DNA of 64,000 nucleotides. Source: Saprospiraceae bacterium (GTDB lineage Bacteria > Bacteroidota > Bacteroidia > Chitinophagales > Saprospiraceae). Shown here in pieces: positions 36,200 to 47,084 of this stretch. The stretch covers positions 334,100 through 398,099 of the forward strand of contig JADKCC010000010.1 of NCBI GenBank assembly GCA_016714785.1, given 5' to 3'. Every line of letters begins with the position of its first letter. Position 1 is the first letter of the stretch. A program made the translations under genes and the position numbers. Under the pieces are notes generated by a model. It saw only the letters and a list, made by a program, of their open reading frames with translations. It made no database searches and was not told where the DNA came from.

Positions 36200-39100
36200 C
36201 AGATATACTTTTTTCCTGATTTCAAGTCTTCTCCAACATCTTTTAGACCATTACCATTGTCGTCAGACCAAGCGCAACCTGAAATGCTGCTAACAGCGTT
36301 CGTCAGTCCTAAATCTATATCTAATCTTTGATCATTTGAGTAAAAATGGATTTCATTAGTAATGGCAGTATTTCCCACCATTGTGAAATCAGAATTTGTA
36401 TTTTCATCTGCATTGTTTTCTAACGTGACTAAATATTCATTAGGTATGTCAGCTTCAATTTTGTAAATACCTGGATTTTGATTGACAAAAAAGTAAAGGC
36501 CATTAAATATAGATGTAGTAGTACTAATGGCATTATTTTGTTCATCAAGCAATCTTAAAGTCACGCCATCTACACCTGGTTCACCTACTTCTTGCAACCC
36601 ATTTTTATTTATGTCATTCCAAATAAAATCACCTATCATGATTTTTCTATACATACCTGCATCTATATGGGATATGCGCGTAGTTGCATTTAAGATAATA
36701 GGCCCCACTATCCCAGTAAGTGGATCAGCGTCGGAGTTAATGTCTATGGTACCTTGGTTTGTTTTTGTAAAAGCATAAGTGTGAGGCGTTGAAAATTGTA
36801 TTTGATAAGTACCCGATTCGATATTGTCAAATCCATAATAACCATTTTGATCGGTTGTTGTATTTAATACTATAGAATTTCCAGCGATAGATGTGCCAGT
36901 TAGCGTAATATTCACATTTGCTATACCAGGTTCATTTTGATCTTGAATGCCATTGTAGTTAAGGTCTTCCCAAACAAAATCACCTATATAAGCATTAGCA
37001 TTGAGTGAAAGCCCTGCATCAATGTTGTTATTCGTTTCTCCACTGATAAGTGTTATATCTATATCTCCAAGTGTGTTTACATCGCTATCTATGGTACTAT
37101 CATTTCCATTTTTCTGATGTGTAAATCTATAGTTTTCTGGGAGCATTATATTGAATAAATAGTTGCCTGGTTTCAGATTGTCAAAATAATATATACCTGA
37201 AGCATCCGTAAATGTTTCTTTAACTGGTTCAGCAGAAAATGTGGTTGGTGTTAATGTTATTTTGATACCTTCAATGCCTGTTTCATTGGCGTCTTGGATT
37301 CCATTTTCATTCACATCGTACCATACCCAATCTCCTAATGTTGCTCTTCTGAATAATGGAGCATCAATATTTAATGCATGTTGTCCACTTAGCAAATCAA
37401 CAAATGTGACCATAGCTTGGGAAAATTCGTATCCTGTAGGATTGTGGAATATTACCTTGTAACTACCTGGTTTGAGATTGTCAAAAAGATAGTTTCCATT
37501 TACATCGGTGTAAGTGGTTTTTTGTATGAGCACATTAAATAAGTCAATGCCTTCTAAGGTTAACATGATGCCTTCTAATCCTGGTTCGCCTGTATCTCTG
37601 ACACTATTACAATTGAGATCTTCCCAAACTAAATCACCAATGCTTCCTAATTTTACTAAGCCTATGTCTATTGTTAGATCGTTTTCTGCCAGCGTGAAGT
37701 CTATATTGGTACGACTTTCTGAAAGGTCAGAGTCAATTGCACGGTCATTGCCAGTTTGAACTAAAGTAGGTGTAAAACCATTGGGTATATCAATATTAAT
37801 GGAATAATTACCAGGGAAAATGTCATGAAAGATGTATAATCCATTTTCATCTGTTAGTGCAGTGCGTGTCAATGTTAACCCATCAAATGTCACTCCTGAA
37901 AGTGAAATATTTACATTGGGCAAACCTGGCTCATTGGTATCTTGAATACCATTCACATTGCGATCCTCCCATACAAAGTCCCCTATTTTTAATGCTTTCA
38001 CAAACCCAAAATCAACATCTGTACGTATATCATTGCTACATACCATGATATTATCGACAATACCTTGGTTTCCATCAGCATTCAGTGTTGTGTCTATAGT
38101 TGAATGTTTTGTAAATGTATAGTCATTAGGTAAATGAGCTGTAATAGTATAAGTACCTGGTATTAGATTTTCAAAGCGATAAGAACCGTCTATGCCACTG
38201 ATTGTATTTATGTTCAAATTTGTTCCTGAGCCATCTATTCCCGCAATTGTTAATGATACATCACTTAGTCCCGATTCATTGATGTCTTGAATACCATTAA
38301 AATTTTCATCTTGCCAAACATAGTCGCCAATTGATGCTTTTCTGTATAAGCCACCACCAATATTATTTATAATACTACCACTAATTATTGTAATGTTTTG
38401 GAGCAAACCATTGACGAAATCCGAATCTGTATCATCTGAACTTATATTGGCAGGTGACCAAAAATAGGAAGATGGTGCATTGCAAGTCAAAGTATATTGA
38501 TCGGGCCCAAGATTTGATATGGTAAAATATCCTTCACTATCAGTAAAGACTGTATTAGTGTTGTTAGATGTTCCTTCATATCTGATTTGGATATTTGCTA
38601 AACCTTTTTCTGTGGTTTCACGTATTCCGTTTGCATTTTTATCTTCCCACAATTTACCTTGAATGGTGGATGTATGATAAAAACCTGCATCTATATCTGT
38701 TCGATATTCATTGCTAATGAGAGTTATATTGCTTACCACACCATTGATAGGATCGGAATCAAGATTTGGATTGACACCTTGATTAGCAAGTGTAAATTCA
38801 GTATTGTCAGGTGCCGTGAATGTTATATTGTAATATCCTGGTATTAGCTGGTCAAAAGTATAATATCCATTGGTATCAGAAAGTTTTTGGGCAGCAAAAG
38901 AATGCCCAAAAATATCTATCCCAGATATAGATACGTTAACATCAGCTACACCTAACTCACCGATGTCTTGGGCCCCATTTCCATTGCTGTCTTCCCATAC
39001 AAAATCACCGATGGAAGATCTTTGGATAAATCCCGCATCGAACATATCTAATTGGTCTCCACTTTTAGCAACAATATTGGTTATTAAGCCATCAATAGCA

Positions 39101-42100
39101 TCTGAGTCTGAAATGTCAAAAGGATCTAAATTATTGAGTGTTAATTCATAGCTCGAAGTGGGTACAAAAGTAATATTGTAAAAACCAGGCAGTAAGTCAT
39201 TAAAGGTATAAAATCCATTGGCATCTGAAATGGTATTTTTGATGATGCTTATACCGGCACCTGTCTGACCAGTGAGTGTGATCGGGATACCTTGGATACC
39301 TTGCTCTCCTATATCTTGTAGCCCGTTTGTATTGGCATCGTGCCACACAAAATCTCCAAGTACAATACTTCTTACCAAACCGGCATCAATAGTGGAGTGA
39401 TGGTGCCCGCTAATTATTGTCACATTTGTTTTATTATCTATCGAAAAGTCAGAGTCGATGCTTCTATCGGCACCTTGCAAACCTACAGTAAGTTGGTAAG
39501 GATTACTTACAACGATAGTCAATGTATAATGGCCCGGTGGGATATCAGAAAAAGCATATTGGCCTTGATCGTTGGTGGTGGTATAAAGTGAAATGGTACT
39601 GCCAACTCCGGTTGTCCCTGACAGATTTAATCCAATATTGGATAGTCCTTTTTCATCAATATCTTGTTGGCCATTTCCATTATTATCTTCCCAAACGTAG
39701 TCGCCAATGCTGCCAAACTTATACATACCAAAATCAATATTGACTAGCTTGGATCCACCTAAAATTTGTGTTACTGCTACTCCATTGGTACCATCAGAGT
39801 CCTTGTCTCTATCAGGCCCCAAACCAGAAGTGGACCAGTTGAAATTTGTTGGTAGATTTGCTGTTATGGTATAAGTACCAGGCACTATTTGATCAAATAA
39901 ATATTGTCCATTGGCATCAGTGGTGGTGGTTAAAGCAACGTTAACGCCCGATGTTGTAGTTCCTGAAAGGGTTAAAATGATATTTGGTACTCCCATTTCA
40001 GCTGTATCTTGAATACCATTACCATTTGAGTCTTCCCAAACGAAATTTCCAATGGCACCAAAGTTGTACATTCCAGCATCATAACTATTATTGTTTTCAC
40101 CACTCATGAGCATAATATCTTTTATTAAACCGTCTTTCACATCGCTATTTTTATGGATAGAACCTATTTGATATTGTGTAAATTCAAAACTATCTGGTGC
40201 TATAATAGTGATAAAATATTGACCAGGTTTAATGTCTAGGAAGTTATATTTTCCATTGGAATCTGTCAGCGTCATTGCCACTGAAATGGTATCAATGTCA
40301 AATATTTCATATAAATTTAGTGCTACATTGGCTATACCTGCTTCGTCTATTTGTTGGGTACCATCACCATTTACATCATTCCATACAAAGTCACCAATAC
40401 TACCTAATCTATACAAGCCTGCATCATTATTGAGGTCATAATCTCCAGATTTCAGCTGTATATATTCGATTTTTCCATCTAATACATCACTGTCAAGGGT
40501 TTCGTCACCAGCATCTGCCATCGTAAATAAGTAACCAGTTGGTGCTGTAAAATTCAAGACATAGGCTCCAGGAAATAGGCCTTCAAACTGATACCTGCCA
40601 TAAACATCCGTAACAGTTTGCAACGCTACATTCGTACCGTTACCAGCTAAACCAGACAAAATTACTGGTACACCTGGCAAGCCTTGTTCTGTATCATCAT
40701 CAAACAAGCCATTACCATTTTTATCTTCCCAAACAAGATCACCAATGGTTGCTTTCTGATAAAATCCAGCATCTACATCTTGATACATTCCTGGAGTAGT
40801 AAGCGTAAGTGTCTGTGTGTATCCTTGGTTATTGATTTTTGAATTGGAACTAACGGATGTATTATTAATATAAGTTGGGAAGTGATTGGTTGGTATGTCA
40901 AATATAAGGTAGTATTTGTTACCCGCTATATTTTCAAATTTGTAATTTCCATTAACATCTGTCCACGTTGAATCCAAAAAGGTATTATTTTGTTTGAAAA
41001 TCTTCACTTTGACATTTGCAATACCTGGCTCATCTAAGTCTTGAAGTCCATTAAAATTTGTATCAGACCAAACAAAATCACCAACTGAGACTATTGGACT
41101 GTAGCCAAAATCAATAAAATCAATGGTTTTTCCTATTTCTGTGGTAATTAAACTGGTAGTTCCTATTCCATACACATTGGTGATGTCACTATTGATGTCA
41201 GGATCTGATGCATTAAATAGTATCATTCTTTTATCAGTAAATGTCGGTGCTTGGATATAGTAGTCACCAGCCACCAGATTACTGAATATATATTGACCTA
41301 CCTGATTTGTCGTAACGGTATCTACGGCAATACCACTTGATGAATATAAAATAATGGGAATGTTGGCTAATATGCCTTCACCACTGTCTCTCAATTGATT
41401 ATCATTATGATCAAGCCAAGCCACACCTTTGATTTGTGATGAATTACAATCTTGATAGGAAAAATCTCTACAACATTTCTCTACAAAACTGCCATCATGG
41501 TCGTACACATCTACACATATTTGATAAATCCCGTAAGAAGCTGTGGTGATTTTAAGATCTATTGTTTGATTGTAAACAGACGCAGAAACCATATCAAATC
41601 CTAGTGGGAAATTCCATACGTATGACCCATATTGTTCATATTTATCTATATAGAATGTCAGGCATTTATCATCGCAAAATGAATATACAGGCGTGTAATT
41701 TACAATGATGGATATTTGATCTATTTCTACAGTAATGGAATCATTGATTATGCTCCTGATTTGCATTTGATATCCAAAATTAGGATCATTAATATCAGCA
41801 GAAGTCCAAGATGTGCCCCATGTATCTGTGGCCGATCCGTACATCCATACATTATCTTTTCCGTCTCTTTTTATACTCCAAGGCTTTTGAAGTTTTGCCG
41901 TGTTTTTTTTATTGATTCCTTTGGGTTCGCCAGTTTTATTGAGAAGTAAAATTTCTACTTCATCAATATTTGTTGCAGAAGTAGATTGACCTTCCACCAT
42001 CAAAGTTATCCCATTTATAGTGGCTCCATCAGGTATTTGAAATCTAAAATTATTGCCTATAAATTGTCGGGATTTACCAATATTTATTAATGTTGTTTTT

Positions 42101-42333
42101 GATTTTTTATCATCAGATAACTTCAAATTGTTCAACTCGCTCCATTTGGTAAAATATTGAAAATATATTTCCGATGCTAGCGATGCAGACTTGGTTTCGC
42201 TTTGACCTTTTGGTTCCATTCCTACGCCCACTGGACAAATAGGTGGAGACTGGGCGCTTAAGTTGTTGGATACCAATAGATTGAAACAGAAATAAATCAG
42301 AGCGTATCTGAAAAATTGAATTACGAGTTTCAT
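36196..42333 (-). CDS. Giant SdrD-B repeat surface protein, N-terminal part
   Basis: 2,045 residues in this frame. A signal peptide (FFRYALIYFCFNLLVSNNLS, cleavage near AQSPP) is followed by a roughly 250-residue N-terminal region with a beta-sandwich and four closely spaced cysteines, then fifteen complete SdrD-B-like repeats of about 115 residues and part of a sixteenth. Each repeat has a calcium-binding-like D-N-NG--D--E pattern, e.g. GDFVWEDSNGNGAQDIGELG. Known SdrD-B domains form calcium-stiffened rods. Joined to the following frame it would be 3,044 residues with 23 repeats. The last residues (SGKKYIC) are off-frame. Confidence 0.9.
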   Translation of the reverse strand: MKLVIQFFRYALIYFCFNLLVSNNLSAQSPPICPVGVGMEPKGQSETKSASLASEIYFQYFTKWSELNNLKLSDDKKSKTTLINIGKSRQFIGNNFRFQIPDGATINGITLMVEGQSTSATNIDEVEILLLNKTGEPKGINKKNTAKLQKPWSIKRDGKDNVWMYGSATDTWGTSWTSADINDPNFGYQMQIRSIINDSITVEIDQISIIVNYTPVYSFCDDKCLTFYIDKYEQYGSYVWNFPLGFDMVSASVYNQTIDLKITTASYGIYQICVDVYDHDGSFVEKCCRDFSYQDCNSSQIKGVAWLDHNDNQLRDSGEGILANIPIILYSSSGIAVDTVTTNQVGQYIFSNLVAGDYYIQAPTFTDKRMILFNASDPDINSDITNVYGIGTTSLITTEIGKTIDFIDFGYSPIVSVGDFVWSDTNFNGLQDLDEPGIANVKVKIFKQNNTFLDSTWTDVNGNYKFENIAGNKYYLIFDIPTNHFPTYINNTSVSSNSKINNQGYTQTLTLTTPGMYQDVDAGFYQKATIGDLVWEDKNGNGLFDDDTEQGLPGVPVILSGLAGNGTNVALQTVTDVYGRYQFEGLFPGAYVLNFTAPTGYLFTMADAGDETLDSDVLDGKIEYIQLKSGDYDLNNDAGLYRLGSIGDFVWNDVNGDGTQQIDEAGIANVALNLYEIFDIDTISVAMTLTDSNGKYNFLDIKPGQYFITIIAPDSFEFTQYQIGSIHKNSDVKDGLIKDIMLMSGENNNSYDAGMYNFGAIGNFVWEDSNGNGIQDTAEMGVPNIILTLSGTTTSGVNVALTTTTDANGQYLFDQIVPGTYTITANLPTNFNWSTSGLGPDRDKDSDGTNGVAVTQILGGSKLVNIDFGMYKFGSIGDYVWEDNNGNGQQDIDEKGLSNIGLNLSGTTGVGSTISLYTTTNDQGQYAFSDIPPGHYTLTIVVSNPYQLTVGLQGADRSIDSDFSIDNKTNVTIISGHHHSTIDAGLVRSIVLGDFVWHDANTNGLQDIGEQGIQGIPITLTGQTGAGISIIKNTISDANGFYTFNDLLPGFYNITFVPTSSYELTLNNLDPFDISDSDAIDGLITNIVAKSGDQLDMFDAGFIQRSSIGDFVWEDSNGNGAQDIGELGVADVNVSISGIDIFGHSFAAQKLSDTNGYYTFDQLIPGYYNITFTAPDNTEFTLANQGVNPNLDSDPINGVVSNITLISNEYRTDIDAGFYHTSTIQGKLWEDKNANGIRETTEKGLANIQIRYEGTSNNTNTVFTDSEGYFTISNLGPDQYTLTCNAPSSYFWSPANISSDDTDSDFVNGLLQNITIISGSIINNIGGGLYRKASIGDYVWQDENFNGIQDINESGLSDVSLTIAGIDGSGTNLNINTISGIDGSYRFENLIPGTYTITAHLPNDYTFTKHSTIDTTLNADGNQGIVDNIMVCSNDIRTDVDFGFVKALKIGDFVWEDRNVNGIQDTNEPGLPNVNISLSGVTFDGLTLTRTALTDENGLYIFHDIFPGNYSINIDIPNGFTPTLVQTGNDRAIDSDLSESRTNIDFTLAENDLTIDIGLVKLGSIGDLVWEDLNCNSVRDTGEPGLEGIMLTLEGIDLFNVLIQKTTYTDVNGNYLFDNLKPGSYKVIFHNPTGYEFSQAMVTFVDLLSGQHALNIDAPLFRRATLGDWVWYDVNENGIQDANETGIEGIKITLTPTTFSAEPVKETFTDASGIYYFDNLKPGNYLFNIMLPENYRFTHQKNGNDSTIDSDVNTLGDIDITLISGETNNNIDAGLSLNANAYIGDFVWEDLNYNGIQDQNEPGIANVNITLTGTSIAGNSIVLNTTTDQNGYYGFDNIESGTYQIQFSTPHTYAFTKTNQGTIDINSDADPLTGIVGPIILNATTRISHIDAGMYRKIMIGDFIWNDINKNGLQEVGEPGVDGVTLRLLDEQNNAISTTTSIFNGLYFFVNQNPGIYKIEADIPNEYLVTLENNADENTNSDFTMVGNTAITNEIHFYSNDQRLDIDLGLTNAVSSISGCAWSDDNGNGLKDVGEDLKSGKKYIC

Positions 42334-42684
42334 ATTTTGAGTATTAGAAAGTAATATATAATAATAAAATATCTGTAGAGACCTAAATAATAAGGCAAAA
42401 ATAAATATTATTTTCTAATATATATAAATAAAGGATATATTTATTTAAATTTTTTTCAAAGGGTTACAAATAACATAAATTTTAGTATATAAAAATATCA
42501 TATAGAAATTACATTGGTAATCATATTCTTATTCAATAAAATAAAAAATATATGTAAAGAATTTTTAATTATTTTGAATATAGATGGTTCCCAAACTATA
42601 CTTTTATCTAATTATTTGAATAGTTAATTTGGATAAGGATTTTGTATGATTTTTTACAATAGCTGAGTACAATTGTACTTTTTT
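42334..42684. other. Very AT-rich region upstream of the giant gene
   Basis: About 350 bases with few G or C and no open frame. It must contain the giant gene's promoter, but no clean TAnnTTTG was found in the minus orientation. Confidence 0.4.
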
Positions 42685-43833
42685 TTATTTTGTGTAAATG
42701 TTCAAATAGTGATTCATCAATTGTTGCGCTGTAAATTCTGAAGAAAATTTTGCAGAAACATAATCAAAGCCTTTAGTTGCTAACGTTTCATAAGTTGATG
42801 TATCATGCAACCATATCATGGCTTGGGCTATATCTTGTGGGGAAAATGGATTGACCAATATTGCTCCATTACCAGCTGCTTCTGGTAATGATGAAATATC
42901 AGATGTGATAACAGGTTTTTTCCTAAAAAGTGATTCAATAATAGGAATGCCAAAACCCTCGTAAATAGAAGGGTAAACCAAGCAAAAACTTTTATCATAT
43001 ATAGTGACTAAGGCTGAATTGCTGATGCCATTTACAAAAAAGAAATATTGGTCTAATTTATAATACTTTATCATATCCACGACTTGAGAAGTATATTTTT
43101 TATCTCCATTCCCGATGATTACAAACGGTTTTCTATGAGTTTCTGGCAATTTGGCGTAAGCGAGCACACATTGTAGCAAGCCCTTTCGCTCTATGATAGA
43201 ACCCACATATAGGTAATATTTATTTAGGTGTGAGATGGTTTTTGGCAATCCTGTATCTGGGCTGGATAGCGATTGGAAATCTTGATGGCATGACTGATAG
43301 ATGACACTGATTTTAGATCCGTCAGTATGGTACATTTCCTGTATGTCTAGGCTTGTACTTTCACTAATGGCTAGTATATAGTCAGCACGTTTGGCAGAAT
43401 TTTTGTATTTTAATTGATACAGGTTTCTATCCCACCATCCGAATTGTTTGGGATATTTTTCATATATCAAATCGTGGAAAGAGACAATCTTTTTGATGCC
43501 CTTGTGAAGACCAAAAGGTATCTCATGACTCAATCCATGAAATATATGAGGATTTAGTCGGTTGATTTGAGATGCAATCCCAATGGTTCGCCAAAAAGGT
43601 GACCACTTTTCAGGTGTATGAATGGTAAATTTTTCAGAATCCAAGAAATATGATGTCTCTTCGTTCTTATTAATACTGGGTGTAAAAAGGTGATATTCAT
43701 GTTCAGGAAAATAAGTCTGTAAATTTCTAACCAAAGTGCGGCTGTAATTGCCCAAACCCGTGAAATTATGAAATAACCTTTTTGCATCAAAGGCAATGAT
43801 AAGTTTCTGACTGGATTCCTGATATTCTGACAT
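42685..43833 (-). CDS. GT4-type glycosyltransferase
   Basis: 382 residues with two Rossmann-like halves (GT-B). The C-terminal donor site reads YPSIYEGFGIPIIESLF, the E-x7-E nucleotide-sugar motif of GT4 enzymes, and LYVGSIIERKGLLQCV marks the start of the second domain. The N-terminus has FHNFTGLGNYSRTLV, the acceptor-side loop. It should transfer a hexose, perhaps mannose, to a surface glycan. It stands alone on this strand. Confidence 0.9.
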   Translation of the reverse strand: MSEYQESSQKLIIAFDAKRLFHNFTGLGNYSRTLVRNLQTYFPEHEYHLFTPSINKNEETSYFLDSEKFTIHTPEKWSPFWRTIGIASQINRLNPHIFHGLSHEIPFGLHKGIKKIVSFHDLIYEKYPKQFGWWDRNLYQLKYKNSAKRADYILAISESTSLDIQEMYHTDGSKISVIYQSCHQDFQSLSSPDTGLPKTISHLNKYYLYVGSIIERKGLLQCVLAYAKLPETHRKPFVIIGNGDKKYTSQVVDMIKYYKLDQYFFFVNGISNSALVTIYDKSFCLVYPSIYEGFGIPIIESLFRKKPVITSDISSLPEAAGNGAILVNPFSPQDIAQAMIWLHDTSTYETLATKGFDYVSAKFSSEFTAQQLMNHYLNIYTK

Positions 43834-43935
43834 AAAGCTACTTGAAGCGACAAAATTACGTAAATATTTTCACGGTTTAGCTTCAAATAGTGCTTATTAC
43901 TACAAAAACAATACCTTTGCTTCAAATAAATTGGC

Positions 43936-44637
43936 ATGCATTATAATTGGCTAGATCATATTTTTGTTTTGGTATTAATGGTGATCATACCGACTATATC
44001 TATTAGAACTGATAGGTTGAGCAAAGATATGATGGATGACTTACCACCCAAAAAGCATTTATTTTATTCCAATGGTCTCATGCTTATCATTGCTGCAATG
44101 CTTATATTGACATCATGGAATATTTCTGAAAGATCATGGCTAAACTTAGGTTTTCGATGGCCAATCATCAATCGCGATTTGATAATGCCAATTGTACTTA
44201 TTATTTTCATTTATTTATCAGATACCCTTTACGGTTGGTTGGATAAAGAGTACAAAATAAACAAAATCAAAGAGCTTTCCTATTTGGTTCCTTTGACATG
44301 GAGAGAGTATAGTCACTATGTATTTTTGGCATTCACTGCAGGCATCTGCGAAGAGATCATCTTCCGTGGATTTTTAGTAAATTATCTGCTAAGCTACCTA
44401 TCAGATTATCAATATGCAGCAATTTTAGCTATAGTATTGCCTGCCATTGCTTTCTCTATCAGTCACTTATATCAAGGATGGTGGGCCGTACTTAAGATAT
44501 TTTGCATTGCATTGTTGTTTGGATGGATATTTATTCAGTCAGGTTCTTTACTCATTATCATCATTATACACATCTTGATTGATTTGATTTCTGGTACCGT
44601 AGGTATAGGAATGAAGGAAGATGAAAAGTTGGTATGA
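43936..44637 (+). CDS. CPBP-family intramembrane metalloprotease
   Basis: 233 residues with about six membrane helices. The three CPBP motifs are present: AGICEEIIFRGFLVNYLL (EExxxR), FSISHLYQGWWAVL and IIHILIDLISG. These residues build an intramembrane glutamic protease site. The family matures prenylated or small membrane proteins and sometimes bacteriocins. A TACCTTTG -7 element lies at 43912-43919. Target unknown. Confidence 0.85.
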   Translation: MHYNWLDHIFVLVLMVIIPTISIRTDRLSKDMMDDLPPKKHLFYSNGLMLIIAAMLILTSWNISERSWLNLGFRWPIINRDLIMPIVLIIFIYLSDTLYGWLDKEYKINKIKELSYLVPLTWREYSHYVFLAFTAGICEEIIFRGFLVNYLLSYLSDYQYAAILAIVLPAIAFSISHLYQGWWAVLKIFCIALLFGWIFIQSGSLLIIIIIHILIDLISGTVGIGMKEDEKLV

Positions 44638-44690
44638 GAGGGCATTTTAAGAAATATTATGATCTTGTGAACAATAGTGATTTAAAAAAA

Positions 44691-45509
44691 TCATCCAAAC
44701 AAGCCAATTTTCCATGGTTTGTACTTGTATGGTATATAACTTAGTGCCTGCTTACTTAATTCTTTGTGGAAAAAAACAATACCAATATCATAAAGATCAA
44801 TGCTAAGACGCACATCTGCATGACTAATGATAGATTGCCATGCGCGTGTCATTCCCTCAGACCAATAGATATCATCCACAACTATGATGCTTTGATCATC
44901 ACATTTTTTCAATATTTGTTGAAAATAATCTAGTGTAGCATGTTCCTCATGGTGTCCGTCAATAAATACCAAATCAAACTTAAGCTGCTGAGAAAGAACC
45001 TTTGGAAGCGTGTCGCTAAATGCACCCGTCGTGACCGAAATGTTTTTCAAACCCAGCAATTGATGCACTTCTTTTGCCTTGGCTGCTATATGATCGTCTC
45101 CTTCCAATGTGATTACTTGTGATCTGTGATCAGCCGAAGCGAGATAGGCTGAAGATATACCCAATGAAGTACCCAATTCTAATATTTGTTTACATTGATA
45201 GTAATTAACCAACTGGAATAAAATTCTACATTTTGTAATGCCTGATAGTGAGGTGGCAGCTATATCAGCTATTTTTCTATTTTTTCCTTTGAATGCAGTT
45301 GACCCTGCACCATAGTCTTTCAGTGTGATAGAAGTGGTTACTGACTTTAATCGATTTCTTTCTTTTTCTATATGATCGAAAGCATAATAGTTTTTATCAG
45401 TATCTAGGATATTGGACACAAAATCATACAAAAATGGTGACTGAACATTATATCTTGTGATAGCTTGCCAATAAAAAGTAAAAAATGATTTTAATCTATA
45501 CCACATCAT
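44691..45509 (-). CDS. O-methyltransferase-like SAM enzyme
   Basis: 272 residues. SAM loop ILELGTSLGISSAYLA, then VITLEGDDHIAAKAKEV, LVFIDGHHEEHATLDYF and IIVVDDIYWSEGM, the order seen in class I O-methyltransferases of the catechol/caffeoyl-CoA-like group. The DDI motif would hold the metal. Start is either 45509 or the adjacent ATG at 45506. Acceptor unknown. Confidence 0.82.
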   Translation of the reverse strand: MMWYRLKSFFTFYWQAITRYNVQSPFLYDFVSNILDTDKNYYAFDHIEKERNRLKSVTTSITLKDYGAGSTAFKGKNRKIADIAATSLSGITKCRILFQLVNYYQCKQILELGTSLGISSAYLASADHRSQVITLEGDDHIAAKAKEVHQLLGLKNISVTTGAFSDTLPKVLSQQLKFDLVFIDGHHEEHATLDYFQQILKKCDDQSIIVVDDIYWSEGMTRAWQSIISHADVRLSIDLYDIGIVFFHKELSKQALSYIPYKYKPWKIGLFG

Positions 45510-45747
45510 GGTGTAAAGGTAAAGAGATATTTTTTAGAATGTATAATGTTTGCTGAAATGATTTAGATAATACACCAATTAGTGCGATAGAAAAGAGATT
45601 ACATGTTCAGTGAAGTTATCAAGGATGATGAAAATATTGGTTTAAATATGGATTAAAAGATCAATTCGTAAGGGTTTCTGGTTATTTCATCTAATATTGC
45701 ACCTTTATTTGCAAATTTTCTGATAGTTTTGTCCAAAATTTAAAGCG

Positions 45748-46641
45748 ATGCCAGTACTCCAAATCAATGGACTCACAAAACAATATGGTCGAATCACAGC
45801 ACTCAAAGACTTGAACTTAAGTATCGAGGCGGGGCATGTGTATGGTTTACTAGGACCAAATGGTAGCGGTAAAACGACCACTTTAGGTATCATATTGGGC
45901 ATTTTGAAACAAGATAAAGGAGATTTTGAGTGGTTTGATGGTAAATTTGGTGAAAATCATAGGCTTAAAATTGGAGCAATTTTGGAAACGCCTAATTTTT
46001 ATCCATATCTCAATGCCGATGAAAATCTTGAAATAGTCCGACTCATCAAAAAGGATGAAAAGAAAGATTTTTCTGATCTTTTAGAATTGGTCAATCTTAA
46101 GGAACGTCGTAAATCAAAATTTAGTACCTACTCATTGGGTATGAAACAGCGATTGGCTATTGCTGCGACTTTGATTGGTGAACCAGAAGTTTTGATTTTT
46201 GACGAACCTACCAATGGACTTGACCCTCAAGGTATAGCTGAAGTGAGAGACATCTTAAAAAAGATCGCGGATACTGGCAAAACTGTCATTATGGCTTCTC
46301 ATATTTTAGATGAAGTAGAGAAGATTTGTAGCCATGTTGCGATCATCAAAAAAGGCCAACTCTTGGCGACAGGCCCTGTAGGTTCTATCATCAATAGCGA
46401 CATCACGGTGGAACTCGCAGCCAATGATATGGAAGGCCTTAAGCTTTTTTTAGCAACTTTGCCTATGGTCAAACATCTCAATATGACAGGCAAAACCTTT
46501 GAGATAGGTATTGATCCAACTACTGATCATAGCATTATCAATCGAATGGCATTTGAAAAGGGGATTTTACTCACGCATTTTGTAGCTCGAAAGAAAAAAT
46601 TAGAGACGGAGTTTTTAGAAATCACTGCCAAAGCGGGATAA
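45748..46641 (+). CDS. ABC transporter ATP-binding protein
   Basis: 297 residues. Walker A GLLGPNGSGKTTTLGII, the Q loop near ILETPNFYPY, signature YSLGMKQRLAIAATL, Walker B EVLIFDEPTNGLDPQG and the H loop MASHILDEVEK. The extra C-terminal 80 residues fit the DrrA/NatA-type exporters. No permease gene follows; the next gene is a small DUF6787 protein, so the partner is elsewhere. Confidence 0.92.
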   Translation: MPVLQINGLTKQYGRITALKDLNLSIEAGHVYGLLGPNGSGKTTTLGIILGILKQDKGDFEWFDGKFGENHRLKIGAILETPNFYPYLNADENLEIVRLIKKDEKKDFSDLLELVNLKERRKSKFSTYSLGMKQRLAIAATLIGEPEVLIFDEPTNGLDPQGIAEVRDILKKIADTGKTVIMASHILDEVEKICSHVAIIKKGQLLATGPVGSIINSDITVELAANDMEGLKLFLATLPMVKHLNMTGKTFEIGIDPTTDHSIINRMAFEKGILLTHFVARKKKLETEFLEITAKAG

Positions 46642-46742
46642 TCAAAAATCAACTTTTGATAAATCCTTTTCGAAAAATAAATGTTCTCAATTTGGTGATT
46701 TTGGTAGGTTAAAAAAATTAATAAAAGTAGTAAAAGAAAAAT

Positions 46743-47036
46743 ATGAATCTTTTTGGCAGATTGAAAGAGAAATGGAATGTGAGTTGGTTGCAATTCATAC
46801 TGATATTTACCACATTTGCTTTGGGAGGTAGCTTATGTGCCAAAGCAGGCAGTTGGTTATTGTCATTATTGTGGACAGAAAAAAGCTTCATTTATTGGAT
46901 TGTGTATGTACCATTAGTTACTCTGTTATGGCCTATGTGTGTGTTACTTGTTAGTATTCCATTTGGTCAATTCACATTTTTTGTCAATTACCTTCGTAAG
47001 ATGGGAATAAAATTAGGTATAGGCATTGGCCAATAA
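46743..47036 (+). CDS. DUF6787-family small membrane protein
   Basis: 97 residues with two membrane helices. FGRLKEKWNVSWLQFILIF and LWPMCVLLVSIPFGQFTFF are the conserved blocks of this Bacteroidota family, often misnamed a diacylglyceryl transferase. Function unknown. It follows the ABC ATPase by about 100 bases on the same strand. Confidence 0.75.
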   Translation: MNLFGRLKEKWNVSWLQFILIFTTFALGGSLCAKAGSWLLSLLWTEKSFIYWIVYVPLVTLLWPMCVLLVSIPFGQFTFFVNYLRKMGIKLGIGIGQ

Positions 47037-47084
47037 CTAATCGCCCCAAATATATTACCTTAAAAGTTGCCGATATTGATTGAT

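Noticed and set aside
43554..43937. 127-codon frame overlapping the glycosyltransferase start
   Set aside because: It is another phase of the glycosyltransferase gene; the 43685-43833 part translates better as GT4.
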